A stretch of 64,000 bases of DNA. Origin: Ancylomarina sp. 16SWW S1-10-2 (GTDB lineage: Bacteria; Bacteroidota; Bacteroidia; Bacteroidales; Marinifilaceae). The translations under genes and the position numbers were made by a program. The stretch lies in contig NZ_SADB01000017.1 in NCBI RefSeq assembly GCF_009669305.1, positions 35,074 to 99,073 on the forward strand. The letters are read 5' to 3'. The notes under the pieces were generated by a model. The model did not search any database. It saw only the letters and a program-made list of their open reading frames with translations, and was not told where the DNA came from. Of this stretch, positions 54,041 to 62,732 are shown in pieces; within the stretch, counting starts at the first letter, position 1, and the number at the start of each line of letters is the position of its first letter.

Positions 54041-55354
54041 TTAGTATCTTTTTTCTAATTCAGCTCCTGTGAAATAATGCAACAGTATGTCTTTATGGCT
54101 GTACCCATTGGCTCCCATCACAGCTGCACCTATTTGACATAGACCTACGCCGTGTCCCCATCCAGCACCTTTTAAAATAAAATCACCTGTTAAGTGTTCC
54201 TTTTCGAGGATGAAATTTGAACTGTAAAGATGTGATTCTGATAATACTTTTCTGATTTCTAATTCCTTACCAATTATAAAATTCATTTTTTCACCTACGA
54301 TTTTTAGTTTGATAATTCGTCCAGATAAGCCTCTTTCAATTGGAATTAAATCGATTATTTTTCCAAAATCTTTTTCTGTTTTTCTATTGATTAGTTCAGA
54401 TAAATCATCTTGAGTATAGCGAACTTTCCAGCGGAAAAAGTCTGGCGTTTCCATATCATAGTCATTCAAAATCTGAGATAGAATGGTTTTGTCGATCGTA
54501 TTGCAAAAAACATCTGGTGAGCTTAGAATCCAACTTTTAGCCGTAGATTCATTTTTTAAATCTAATTTTAGATCAGTTTTTTTTCCATCTCTAATAGCTT
54601 GAAGGTATTTGTGAGCTTTGGGTTCCCAAACATTCTCAAAAGTTTCTGAAATACCACCACAACATTTAGAAAAACGAGCATCACAAATATTTCCATCACT
54701 TGTTAAAACGATGCCTCGTGTTGTTTCAATAGCTTTTATAACAGCATGACTTGATTGTTTGGTTATACCTTGGTAGCGTTGGCAATGGTCGTCAGCACAT
54801 ACATCAAAGTTTTGATGGTCTTCTCTGTCGTACCATTTTATTCGTTCATTAGAATTTTCAGTGACAGATTGATAAGTTTGAGTTGAAGAATGTATGTTTT
54901 CACTCTTTAAAACTTGGGCTAGTAGCCACGATCTAGAAATTATGGCATGTGCTTTTAGAAGTTCCAAACTACTTGTTGCTTTCATCTCAGAAGAGATGAC
55001 ACTAACTAAATAATCTTCGAGTTTCAGAACATTTATAGCCGTTAGTTTATCATCTTCACAAATGAAATGGATACTTCCTTTGAATGATTGGTTTTCTTTA
55101 CGTTCCCAATGAAAATTTATGCCTATAGTTACATCGAATAATTCAAAAGAACTGTTTACATAGTCCTTAGGTATAAAAATAAGTTCTTCTGGTTCAAAAG
55201 TTAAACCGTCGAATGCTATTTTATCATTTTGATATTTAATGCTCTGTTTGCCAGTGTAAGCTTTATTATTTTGCAGAAGCGTGTAAGTTCCATTCAATTG
55301 GAATGAAATCTCTCTTTTATACATAATGCCTACTCGTATTGTTGGTTCTTGCAT
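54041..55354 (-). CDS. SpoIID/LytB-domain protein
   Basis: A 437-residue protein without a signal peptide at the chosen start (MQEPTIRVGIMYKREISFQLNG); an internal Met 11 residues on is possible. SpoIID motifs: LEDYLVSVISSEMKATSSLELLKAHAIISRSW, CDARFSKCCGGISETFENVW, and GWGHGVGLCQIGAAVMGANGYSHKDIL. In Firmicutes SpoIID is a lytic transglycosylase acting on denuded glycan. Lack of a signal peptide suggests that it acts on imported muropeptides in the cytoplasm. Gap of 15 bases to the DUF4922 gene. Confidence 0.85.
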   Translation of the reverse strand: MQEPTIRVGIMYKREISFQLNGTYTLLQNNKAYTGKQSIKYQNDKIAFDGLTFEPEELIFIPKDYVNSSFELFDVTIGINFHWERKENQSFKGSIHFICEDDKLTAINVLKLEDYLVSVISSEMKATSSLELLKAHAIISRSWLLAQVLKSENIHSSTQTYQSVTENSNERIKWYDREDHQNFDVCADDHCQRYQGITKQSSHAVIKAIETTRGIVLTSDGNICDARFSKCCGGISETFENVWEPKAHKYLQAIRDGKKTDLKLDLKNESTAKSWILSSPDVFCNTIDKTILSQILNDYDMETPDFFRWKVRYTQDDLSELINRKTEKDFGKIIDLIPIERGLSGRIIKLKIVGEKMNFIIGKELEIRKVLSESHLYSSNFILEKEHLTGDFILKGAGWGHGVGLCQIGAAVMGANGYSHKDILLHYFTGAELEKRY

Positions 55355-55369
55355 GTGGTTTGTTTCAAT

Positions 55370-56332
55370 TTAAAGCATAACTAGTTTTGTGAAATTCTGA
55401 CAGAGTTTGTCAAAAGCGAAATCATCTAAACTAACTTGTTTATAAATATCAATGATATCTTCTTTTGTGATTTTATCGAAATCTTCTTTTCGAGGTGTGA
55501 TAATAACGCCACCCATATCTACGGCTCCAGGACTAATCAATAATTGATCATTTCCTTCAGCAAAAAACTGAGATGGTCGATGCAATTTTCGTGGAAAAAT
55601 ATGAAGGCAATATTTCTTGTTTTTGTAAATGCATATCGCATTTAATAAAGGTTCTTTCTCCTCAGCTTGAAGCTTTTCGAAAGAAGAATATAGTATTTTA
55701 CAAGTACTTACAATATCTTGAGCTCTATCTGCTTCAATACTAATCATCTTTCTCAGGTAATGATTGAAACTATAGACTTTAATGCGATCATTATAAGTGA
55801 TTAGTTTCCCATTATTTTTTTTAAGATTAATATATTCTGAGTCTGTTGGCATAAAACCATTTTCACCAGCTTGAAAATGCATGTGATCGGGTGCTGAAGC
55901 TCCTGATTTTGGTCCATTATAAAAGAAAGAATAGCCCTCTAAGCATTCAGCCATATTGAGCATATCACCAATATGATTTATAAAATTCTGATCGATATGC
56001 TCATTTTGGGGAATTGTGAAGTGTTGTTTTAGAATAGGGAAGGGATTTACCAAAAGAGAATAGCCATTTTCTAATTCAATTTTAGTTTGAAGTTCGGGTC
56101 TGTTTTTTTCGCATAAAAAGCAGGCTCTTTTCTCAATGGCTTCTTTGTCGACTTTGGCAGAAGTAGATTTTATTCGTTCAGGGTTGAATTGAACTTTTAT
56201 TTTAAATCCTTCAAATTGAAATTCTTTTTCTTCTACTTTTTCTAGTCCATTATAGTTGTTTTTGGCTAAAGGCCAATTTTCTTTTTGTTCTTGAAAGAAG
56301 CTTTGTAAATTTTCCTTATTGATTTTTTGCAT
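55370..56332 (-). CDS. DUF4922 protein (HIT/GalT-like phosphorylase fold)
   Basis: A 320-residue cytosolic protein. CFLCEKNRP near residue 70 could bind metal; SLLVNPFPILKQHFTIPQNEH and APDHMHFQAGENGF give the HxHxQ motif of the HIT/galactose-1-phosphate uridylyltransferase superfamily. The DUF4922 family is related to nucleotide-sugar phosphorylases. Within a muropeptide operon it may phosphorolyse or transfer a nucleotide from a sugar nucleotide; this is inference. It is the least understood member of the cluster. Confidence 0.75.
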   Translation of the reverse strand: MQKINKENLQSFFQEQKENWPLAKNNYNGLEKVEEKEFQFEGFKIKVQFNPERIKSTSAKVDKEAIEKRACFLCEKNRPELQTKIELENGYSLLVNPFPILKQHFTIPQNEHIDQNFINHIGDMLNMAECLEGYSFFYNGPKSGASAPDHMHFQAGENGFMPTDSEYINLKKNNGKLITYNDRIKVYSFNHYLRKMISIEADRAQDIVSTCKILYSSFEKLQAEEKEPLLNAICIYKNKKYCLHIFPRKLHRPSQFFAEGNDQLLISPGAVDMGGVIITPRKEDFDKITKEDIIDIYKQVSLDDFAFDKLCQNFTKLVML

Positions 56333-56388
56333 TAATTCTCCTTTATATATTGGTGATTCTCTTTAAGAGAAAATAATTAAGTCAGTAC

Positions 56389-57288
56389 TTATTGTTTCGA
56401 TATAACTCTCACGACTATAATCCCCGTTTGCAAGCTGTTTTTCTGAATCTTTTCAGCTAATGGTAATTCTGAAATAACAACTTTTTTTGCATTGCTTGAA
56501 GCGTGCATTAAATGTAAACGCTCGTTTATATGAATTGCAATTCCTGTGTGAGAAACGTCTAAACCCTTTATTCTTGTAGTGATAGCAATAAAATCGCCAT
56601 TATGAATTTTATCTTCTACTTGTTGAATCTTATTTTCAGGAATATAAAAGTGTTGCTGTGAATTAAGTCTTTTTTCCGTTTCTTTTATCTTTTCGATGAG
56701 AGATGAGTCTTTAACTAATGCCGGATACGAGCTGACATGTGAACTCATAAAATTGATTGTTTTAAAATAAGGTTCTCCACCAATTTCTTGAGTGATATTT
56801 TTGACTAATCTCTTCTTTTCATTGTTGATAATCCAATCGGTAAAATAATGTAATCGAGATGTGTAATCATTTAGTTGTCCATTTCGGTAGCGAATTAATT
56901 CTATGTTCTTAGAAAAATTAGATGTGCTAACTTGTGATTGTTTAAGTGTTTGAGACAAGGCTAATACATTCTCAAGATAAGTGGTACAATCAAGTTGATG
57001 GAGATTGATAACTAGTTCTTCATTTACATTATTTTCCAATGTGCCTCCAACATATGGTGTTTGTAGAAACAGTTTACCAATTTCAATAATTTGATCTTCA
57101 GTTGTCAAAGAATCGTATTGTAAGTTCTTAGCTATTTGATTTAATGAATTCAAAATATCTAAATCAATAGAATCTACTTGGCAATCTTCAGTTAGTTCTT
57201 GTCCCATATTTTTTTTCTCCATTTTAGCTTGACAAGAAGCTAGGAATAAGAAGAAAACAGTAGTCAGTAATAAATATCTATTTTTCAT
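56389..57288 (-). CDS. DUF1460 lipoprotein, amidase-like (NlpC/P60 superfamily)
   Basis: A 299-residue protein. The lipobox is LASC after MKNRYLLLTTVFFLF, so it is membrane-anchored. The DUF1460 domain shows the Cys nucleophile in HQLDCTTYLENVLAL near residue 95 and the His in GLDVSHTGIAIHI near residue 252, as in the AmiA-like N-acetylmuramoyl-L-alanine amidases of this family. It would trim periplasmic muropeptides before AmpG import. Gap of 9 bases to the small membrane protein gene. Confidence 0.82.
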   Translation of the reverse strand: MKNRYLLLTTVFFLFLASCQAKMEKKNMGQELTEDCQVDSIDLDILNSLNQIAKNLQYDSLTTEDQIIEIGKLFLQTPYVGGTLENNVNEELVINLHQLDCTTYLENVLALSQTLKQSQVSTSNFSKNIELIRYRNGQLNDYTSRLHYFTDWIINNEKKRLVKNITQEIGGEPYFKTINFMSSHVSSYPALVKDSSLIEKIKETEKRLNSQQHFYIPENKIQQVEDKIHNGDFIAITTRIKGLDVSHTGIAIHINERLHLMHASSNAKKVVISELPLAEKIQKNSLQTGIIVVRVISKQ

Positions 57289-57297
57289 ACTTTTTTA

Positions 57298-57669
57298 TTA
57301 AAGCTTGATCCTTGATTTTTTAGAAGTTACATTTAAAATTAATACTGATAGTCCAAAGCCTAGTAGAGTTGCAATAATATCGGCATAATCGAAAGTCTTG
57401 CTTGTCCATATTTGTTCTGTTTCATATGCTAAGATACCTAATGATACAGATGCCATTGTAACAATAGGTTTTTTCTTAGTGAAGTAAGCTGCAAACATCG
57501 TCATCCCAATTGCCATGAATAAATTGGGGCCATATCCGTTGAAACCAAAATCATTAATTTCATATTGATGAACTAATGGCCTTAATATGAGTTTTGTGAA
57601 AAATCCCATTACCGAGGCTATTATTCCATAGATTAATAGGATTTTTTTATTTAATGATTTTTCACTCAT
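57298..57669 (-). CDS. Small membrane protein, possibly VanZ-like
   Basis: 123 residues, about four TM helices (LIYGIIASVMGFFTKLIL, LFMAIGMTMFAAYF, IVTMASVSLGILAYETEQIW, IIATLLGFGLSVLIL). YETEQIWTSKTFDYADIIATLLG is reminiscent of VanZ-type proteins (Glu-Gln...Asp). It lies 4 bases after the glycosyltransferase gene. The function is unknown; its place implies a wall-related role. Confidence 0.6.
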   Translation of the reverse strand: MSEKSLNKKILLIYGIIASVMGFFTKLILRPLVHQYEINDFGFNGYGPNLFMAIGMTMFAAYFTKKKPIVTMASVSLGILAYETEQIWTSKTFDYADIIATLLGFGLSVLILNVTSKKSRIKL

Positions 57670-57673
57670 GCTT

Positions 57674-59128
57674 CTATTGATTAATATTTTTTCTAGCTTT
57701 CAATTCAATGGTTCTGATACGATCTTTATAAGTGTTATGAGCATTCATTTTTTCAATGCTAAGTGAAGCATCAGAGTTTTCGTCCCAACGACGGCACAGA
57801 TATAGAGACTTATAAATACGACCAATTTGGTATTTCCTTGATATGGCTAAACCCAATGCATAATCCTCACCATAGTTAACGTTTGGTAATGGTGTTTCTC
57901 GTATAACGGGCGTATAGAAAGCTCGTGGTGCACCAAGTCCGTTTATTCGTAAGGCATTATTTCTCCCATTTTCAGGTGTCCATTCTTTGTGGTCGATTAA
58001 ACCTGGAGGTATTTCTTCTAGTTTAAAATTGACCATTTGATAGCTTCCCACAAGCATCGCACATTTTTCTTTGTGAAAACATTCAATAATTTGTTGAATA
58101 GTTGTTACATCAGCGTATAAGTCATCACTGTCAAGTTGAATGGCGAATCGTCCACATGATTTGTGGTGTACGGCTTCGTTCCAACAGCCTCCAATTCCTA
58201 AATCATTACGTTCAGGAATTAGGTGTATGATTCGCTTATCCTGACTCGCATATTTTTGAATGAGCTCCCTTGTGCCATCTGTTGAGTGATTATCGACAAT
58301 GATTAGATTGAATGGATAATCACTTTTTTGTGAGAGAACTGATTTTATTGCATCTTCAAGTGTTTTAACCCGGTTGAGTACAGGGATAATAACTGAAGCT
58401 TCTAGTTCAAAATGTTCAGATTTAGAATCTATATCGACAAATTCTGGTTTCAAATAACCATTAGTTCGCTTAAGAAATTCAGTACAAACTTCTTCCATTT
58501 CTATTTGTACAGCACGATTCTTTGGGTCTACGTAATCGAATATTTTCTCACCCGTTTTTCTCGTATCTAGTTCTGCTTCGGTATATAAATATTCTGGAAT
58601 TCGAATCAAATCAGCTTGTTCCGAGAGTGCTAGTCGGAGTGAGTAAAAGCCTGCATACTTGTTGTTTTTGTCGACTGATGTAATTGCTTTTTTTAGAGCT
58701 TTTGTATTGATACAAATCAATGAACCAAAATCAAAATCATCTCTCAAACTTCCTTCCTGATAATCGATTACAGGGTGATTCTCTGTTTTACCATTTTTAA
58801 TAATTTTAGAATCAGAATAGGTGAAGCTTGCTTGGGTATCTTTAGCAACTTGTGTAAATCGATTAAGAGCGAATTGACCTAATTTTAACGAACTTGTTTT
58901 TGTGTAGATGAAAGTAAAGTCAGCGTTCGATTTTGCAGCAATTTCATGAATTGTTTCTCCAGCGAATAAGGATTTTGAATTCAGAAATTCAACCTTATCA
59001 ATTTTATAATCAACTTGACCAATTAGGTAAATATTAGATACCAGGTTTGAATCTTTTAATTCGTTTATAGTGGATAGGGTTTCTTCACGATTCCCAGCAG
59101 GAAGAAAGCAAGTTATTGTATGGTTCAT
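57674..59128 (-). CDS. Family 2 glycosyltransferase with an extra N-terminal GT-like half
   Basis: 484 residues, cytosolic. The C-terminal half from about residue 225 is a canonical GT2: ASVIIPVLNRVKTLEDAIKSVLSQ, IVDNHSTDGT, GIGGCWNEAVHHKSCGRFAIQLDSDDLY (DSDD metal site), and NYGEDYALGLAISRKYQIGR (acid/base region). The first ~215 residues look like a degenerate second GT-A domain (ITCFLPAGNREETLSTINEL, ADFTFIYTKTSSLKLG). It heads the six-gene operon. Acceptor unknown; a muropeptide or MurNAc derivative is plausible from context. Confidence 0.8.
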   Translation of the reverse strand: MNHTITCFLPAGNREETLSTINELKDSNLVSNIYLIGQVDYKIDKVEFLNSKSLFAGETIHEIAAKSNADFTFIYTKTSSLKLGQFALNRFTQVAKDTQASFTYSDSKIIKNGKTENHPVIDYQEGSLRDDFDFGSLICINTKALKKAITSVDKNNKYAGFYSLRLALSEQADLIRIPEYLYTEAELDTRKTGEKIFDYVDPKNRAVQIEMEEVCTEFLKRTNGYLKPEFVDIDSKSEHFELEASVIIPVLNRVKTLEDAIKSVLSQKSDYPFNLIIVDNHSTDGTRELIQKYASQDKRIIHLIPERNDLGIGGCWNEAVHHKSCGRFAIQLDSDDLYADVTTIQQIIECFHKEKCAMLVGSYQMVNFKLEEIPPGLIDHKEWTPENGRNNALRINGLGAPRAFYTPVIRETPLPNVNYGEDYALGLAISRKYQIGRIYKSLYLCRRWDENSDASLSIEKMNAHNTYKDRIRTIELKARKNINQ

Positions 59129-59534
59129 TTTTTTGATTTTGATTTAAATCTATAGTCTAATTATAAGGAATCATTTAATTGAAATTTTAAATGATTCAAT
59201 AAACTATATCGTACTATTATTTCACCTTTTGAATATAAGATTTATGCTTCAAAATATGTGTATTAGAACTAGAAATATTTCAAAGGCTAAATATTTCATT
59301 CAAGGTGTGATAAGCCCTACTTGTCGAAAAACTTGAGAACTTAAGTTTTATTAAGCATTCAAAACATAGCAATCTTGTTTTGATTTGTTATTTTTGATGT
59401 TTATTATAATAAGTATGGGCTTGTTCTTTAATTTTGTATTAATTACAATTAGATAGGGTCTTAAAATGAAAATTATTAGCCATTTCTCATTCTAAACCAA
59501 TGAAACATAGAATGGGGTTTAAATTTAAGAAAAT
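59129..59534. other. Gene-free gap between divergent GT2 operon and dapB
   Basis: About 400 AT-rich bases. TAATTTTG at 59429-59436 is a weak plus-strand -7 candidate about 100 bases before dapB. No ORF, lysine riboswitch or RNA gene that I can support. Confidence 0.4.
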
Positions 59535-60248
59535 ATGAAAATTGCACTGATTGGTTACGGAAAAATGGGGCATGAAATTGAACGTATTGCTTTAGATCGT
59601 AATCACGAGATTGCTTTAATTATAGATCAGAATAACCAGTCTGATTTAACTGTTGAAAATCTAAAAGGAATCGATGTCGTAATCGAATTTACTAATCCTG
59701 ATTCAGCCTATAATAATTATATGATCTGCTTTGAAGCCGGAGTTCCAGTTGTATCTGGTACAACAGGTTGGTTAGATCAAATTGAAGATATTAAATCACG
59801 ATGTGATGGAGGCAAAAGTTTCTTTTATGCTTCGAACTTTAGTTTGGGTGTCAACTTATTTTTCGAGTTAAATAAAAAATTGGCTCAACTAATGACTGGT
59901 TTTGATCAGTATGATGTGGACATGGAAGAGATTCATCATATTCATAAATTGGATTCACCAAGTGGAACTGCTTTGACTTTGGCAGAAGGTGTATTTGAGA
60001 ATAATCCTGTAAAGGATTCTTGGATTGAAGGTTTGAGTACTAAGGATTCAGAAATGAGCATTGTGGCTAGACGTCATGGTGCAGTACCAGGAACTCACAG
60101 TATTACTTGGCACTCCGAAGTTGATGAAATTCAAATTCAACATAAAGCCTACAGTCGCAAGGGTTTTGCCTTTGGAGCTGTATTGGCTGCGGAGTTTATG
60201 CCTGGAAAAACGGGTTTCTTTGGAATGAAGGATTTGTTAAAGCTCTAA
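59535..60248 (+). CDS. dapB: 4-hydroxy-tetrahydrodipicolinate reductase
   Basis: 237 residues, lysine/diaminopimelate pathway. Rossmann start IALIGYGKMGHEIERIA, VVIEFTNPDS, GTTGWLD, SNFSLGVNLFFEL, catalytic HHIHKLDSPSGTALTLAE, and late RRHGAVPGTHSITWH. Slightly short, as is usual in Bacteroidota. lepB follows after 67 bases. Confidence 0.96.
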   Translation: MKIALIGYGKMGHEIERIALDRNHEIALIIDQNNQSDLTVENLKGIDVVIEFTNPDSAYNNYMICFEAGVPVVSGTTGWLDQIEDIKSRCDGGKSFFYASNFSLGVNLFFELNKKLAQLMTGFDQYDVDMEEIHHIHKLDSPSGTALTLAEGVFENNPVKDSWIEGLSTKDSEMSIVARRHGAVPGTHSITWHSEVDEIQIQHKAYSRKGFAFGAVLAAEFMPGKTGFFGMKDLLKL

Positions 60249-60257
60249 AGATTAATT

Positions 60258-60281
60258 TTTGTAGTTTCGCACAAAATCAAA
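60258..60281 (+). promoter_or_regulatory. Shared leader element upstream of lepB (copy 1)
   Basis: TTTTGTAGTTTCGCACAAAA plus the following bases recurs, with one difference, at 61849-61872 upstream of the WbqC-like gene. Each copy begins at a -7-like AT/T-rich box ending TTTTTG, so the repeat covers promoter and transcript start. For lepB it overlaps no gene and lies about 35 bases before the ATG. Confidence 0.5.
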
Positions 60282-60315
60282 TTGAAATAAAACTTCTAAA
60301 TAAAATATTTGCTCT

Positions 60316-61707
60316 ATGAAGGGACTTTTAAAGAATAAATGGTTTAAGTTTTCATTAGCTGCTTTTACCTATCTTTTAATGATGTTATGGATTGGTAACT
60401 TTTGGCTTTTGTTAGGTTTTCCAATTCTATTTGACGTTTATATAAGTAAAAAAGTGCATTGGGCATTTTGGAAAAAGCGTGGCGTTAAAAAGCAAAGTTT
60501 CGTAGTAGAATGGATTGATGCCTTAATATTTGCAGTTGTAGCAGCAACGCTTATTCGTATGTTTTTTATCGAGGCTTACACTATTCCGACTTCTTCTATG
60601 GAGAAATCGATGTTGGTAGGTGACTATCTTTTTGTAAGTAAAATGGCTTATGGACCTAAGGTGCCTAACACACCACTATCATTTCCATTTGCTCACCATA
60701 CAATGCCAGGAACAACGTCTACTAAGTCTTATTCAGAATTGATAGAATGGCCTTATCACAGATTAGCAGGATTTGGTGATGTGGAGCGTAATGATGTTGT
60801 CGTTTTTAATTTCCCTGCAGGAGATACAATCCGAGTTGGATTTGAAAATCCTGATTATCATTCTCAAGTTCGTTCATTAAGTAACGATTTTAAGAAGGAT
60901 GATATGATGAAAGGTCGTTTATTGCAATCTGATAGAGCTTATAAAAAAATAGCTTCTAAATATATGAGACAACGTTTCGATATTCGTTCTCGTCCAGTTG
61001 ATAAGCGTGAGAATTATATTAAGCGATGTGTTGGTATACCAGGAGATACTTTGTTGTCTATAGATGCACAGATGTATGTAAATGGCAAACCTCAAGGAAG
61101 TATTGAGAATATGCAGTTTAACTATAATGTTAAAACGAATGGTACTTCAATAAATCCTAGAAAACTTGAGGAATTTAATATAGCAAAGGATGATAGACAT
61201 AGAATAAGTACGACTGAATATGTTTTACCCTTAACGACTGCCGATGTTGAAGAACTTAAAAAACTTCATAATGTTATTTCGGTTACACGTTTACTTGATC
61301 CGCAAGGAATGTATGGAGATGTGTTTCCATTTAGCAAGGATTACAATTGGAATCGTGATAATTTTGGACCTTTTGTATTGCCTAAGAAAGGTGTTACCGT
61401 TGAATTAACTAAAAAGAACTTGCCTTTATATGATCGTGTAATTTCTGCTTATGAAGGTAACAAACTTGAGGTTGAGGATGATGGTATTTATATTAATGAT
61501 CAATTAGCTACATCTTATACATTCAAAATGGATTATTATTGGATGATGGGAGATAATAGACATATGTCAGCTGACTCTCGTTATTGGGGTTATGTTCCTG
61601 AAGATCATATTGTAGGAAAAGCATCTTTCGTTTGGTTATCTCTTGATAAAGACAAATCATTCTTGAGTAAGATTAGATGGAATCGATTTTTTATGGGAAT
61701 TGAATAA
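60316..61707 (+). CDS. lepB: Signal peptidase I
   Basis: 463 residues, inner membrane. Two hydrophobic N-terminal segments, then SPase I box B IEAYTIPTSSMEKSMLVGDYLFV with the catalytic Ser, FGDVERNDVVVFNFPAGD, box D RENYIKRCVGIPGDTL with the catalytic Lys, and box E YWMMGDNRHMSADSRYWGYVPEDHIVGKA. It carries a ~120-residue insertion between boxes C/D and E, common in Bacteroidota LepB. It ends before a strong terminator. Confidence 0.95.
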   Translation: MKGLLKNKWFKFSLAAFTYLLMMLWIGNFWLLLGFPILFDVYISKKVHWAFWKKRGVKKQSFVVEWIDALIFAVVAATLIRMFFIEAYTIPTSSMEKSMLVGDYLFVSKMAYGPKVPNTPLSFPFAHHTMPGTTSTKSYSELIEWPYHRLAGFGDVERNDVVVFNFPAGDTIRVGFENPDYHSQVRSLSNDFKKDDMMKGRLLQSDRAYKKIASKYMRQRFDIRSRPVDKRENYIKRCVGIPGDTLLSIDAQMYVNGKPQGSIENMQFNYNVKTNGTSINPRKLEEFNIAKDDRHRISTTEYVLPLTTADVEELKKLHNVISVTRLLDPQGMYGDVFPFSKDYNWNRDNFGPFVLPKKGVTVELTKKNLPLYDRVISAYEGNKLEVEDDGIYINDQLATSYTFKMDYYWMMGDNRHMSADSRYWGYVPEDHIVGKASFVWLSLDKDKSFLSKIRWNRFFMGIE

Positions 61708-61735
61708 GAAAGCTTAGGCTTAATCGAAATATATA

Positions 61736-61773
61736 AAAAACCGGCTCAAATTTTAATTTGAGCCGGTTTTTTT
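61736..61773 (+). terminator. lepB terminator
   Basis: AAACCGGCTCAAATT and AATTTGAGCCGGTTT form a perfect 15-bp stem with a short TT loop, followed by T residues. Confidence 0.9.
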
Positions 61774-61848
61774 AATATGTGGGTGCAAGATATATACCAA
61801 ATTAAAATTTGTGATAATTTGTAGATGTTCTTTGTGTCAGTTTCATAT

Positions 61849-61872
61849 TTTTGTAGCTTCGCACAAAATCAA
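61849..61872 (+). promoter_or_regulatory. Shared leader element upstream of the WbqC-like gene (copy 2)
   Basis: TTTTTGTAGCTTCGCACAAA and following bases match the element at 60258-60281 with one change. TATTTTTG at 61846-61853 fits the -7 consensus, 30 bases before the ATG. Confidence 0.55.
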
Positions 61873-61882
61873 GAAAAAGAAG

Positions 61883-62536
61883 ATGGAAAATACTGTCCTG
61901 TTATCTACTGCATACTTTGCTCCAATTCAATATTATAGCAAGTTGATTCAATTTCCTAATGTGATAATTGAGCAATTTGAGAATTATTCGAAACAGTCCT
62001 ATAGAAATCGATGTACTATATTTGCTGCAAATGGAGCTTTAGCCTTATCCGTGCCAGTTCTAAAGGCAAGTAGTAAGAAAATATTGACTAAGGATGTGCG
62101 AATTTCTTATGATACCAATTGGCAAAAATTACATTGGAAAGGCATAGAATCAGCCTATAATTCATCGCCTTTTTACGAATTTTATATTGACGATTTTGCT
62201 CGCTTTTTCGATAGAAAGTGGGATTTTCTTCTAGATTTTAATATGGAAATTCAAAATCAAGTTATTTCTTTAATTGACTTAGAATCTACAATAAGGACGA
62301 CTGATGATTATATTGAAGATGTAGGAAACCTTGTTGATTTTCGTGACGGAATTCATCCTAAAGCCTCAAAATCTATTATTGATCCTTCCTTTGAATCAAA
62401 AGAATATTACCAAGTATTTAGTGATAAGTTTGGCTTTATTGAGAACTTGAGTATTCTAGATTTACTTTTTAATCTGGGACCTGATAGTCAGTTGTATTTA
62501 GAACAGAGTGTAAAGGGATTGAAGGTTAAAGGATAA
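61883..62536 (+). CDS. WbqC-family protein
   Basis: I start at ATG 61883 (MENTVLLSTAYFAPIQYYSKLI), giving 217 residues; the open frame extends over the promoter and terminator region and is not credible there. The WbqC pattern is visible: YRNRCTIFAANGALALSVPVLK, TNWQKLHWKGIESAYNSSPFYEFY, LDLLFNLGPDS. WbqC-like proteins occur near surface-polysaccharide genes and their reaction is uncertain. Here it follows lepB, a common Bacteroidota pairing. Confidence 0.82.
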   Translation: MENTVLLSTAYFAPIQYYSKLIQFPNVIIEQFENYSKQSYRNRCTIFAANGALALSVPVLKASSKKILTKDVRISYDTNWQKLHWKGIESAYNSSPFYEFYIDDFARFFDRKWDFLLDFNMEIQNQVISLIDLESTIRTTDDYIEDVGNLVDFRDGIHPKASKSIIDPSFESKEYYQVFSDKFGFIENLSILDLLFNLGPDSQLYLEQSVKGLKVKG

Positions 62537-62700
62537 GGTGAAAAGGTGAAAAAGTTAAAAAGTATAAAGAGTGAAAAAGTCCTGAAAAGTCAAAAGAGGA
62601 AGATTGGAAAGGTGGAAAAGTAAAGAAATAAAAAAGTGAATTCCGATAGTATTCGGGAGAAGAAAGGTAAGTGTAAAGGAAAAAGTAAAAAAATGAGGAT
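62537..62700. repeat. Purine-rich low-complexity tract
   Basis: The plus strand is almost pure A/G, with many irregular copies of AAAAGTGAAAAAG and GGTGAAAAGG-like words. It follows directly on the WbqC stop and looks like slipped, decayed repeats. It contains the degenerate palindrome at 62641-62658. Confidence 0.6.
62641..62658. repeat. Degenerate copy of the 18-bp palindrome
   Basis: TTCCGATAGTATTCGGGA differs in a few places from TCCCGATAGCTATCGGGA between the tRNA genes (16617-16634). Confidence 0.6.
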
Positions 62701-62732
62701 GAATATTAATTATCACATCCTCAAATGATTTA

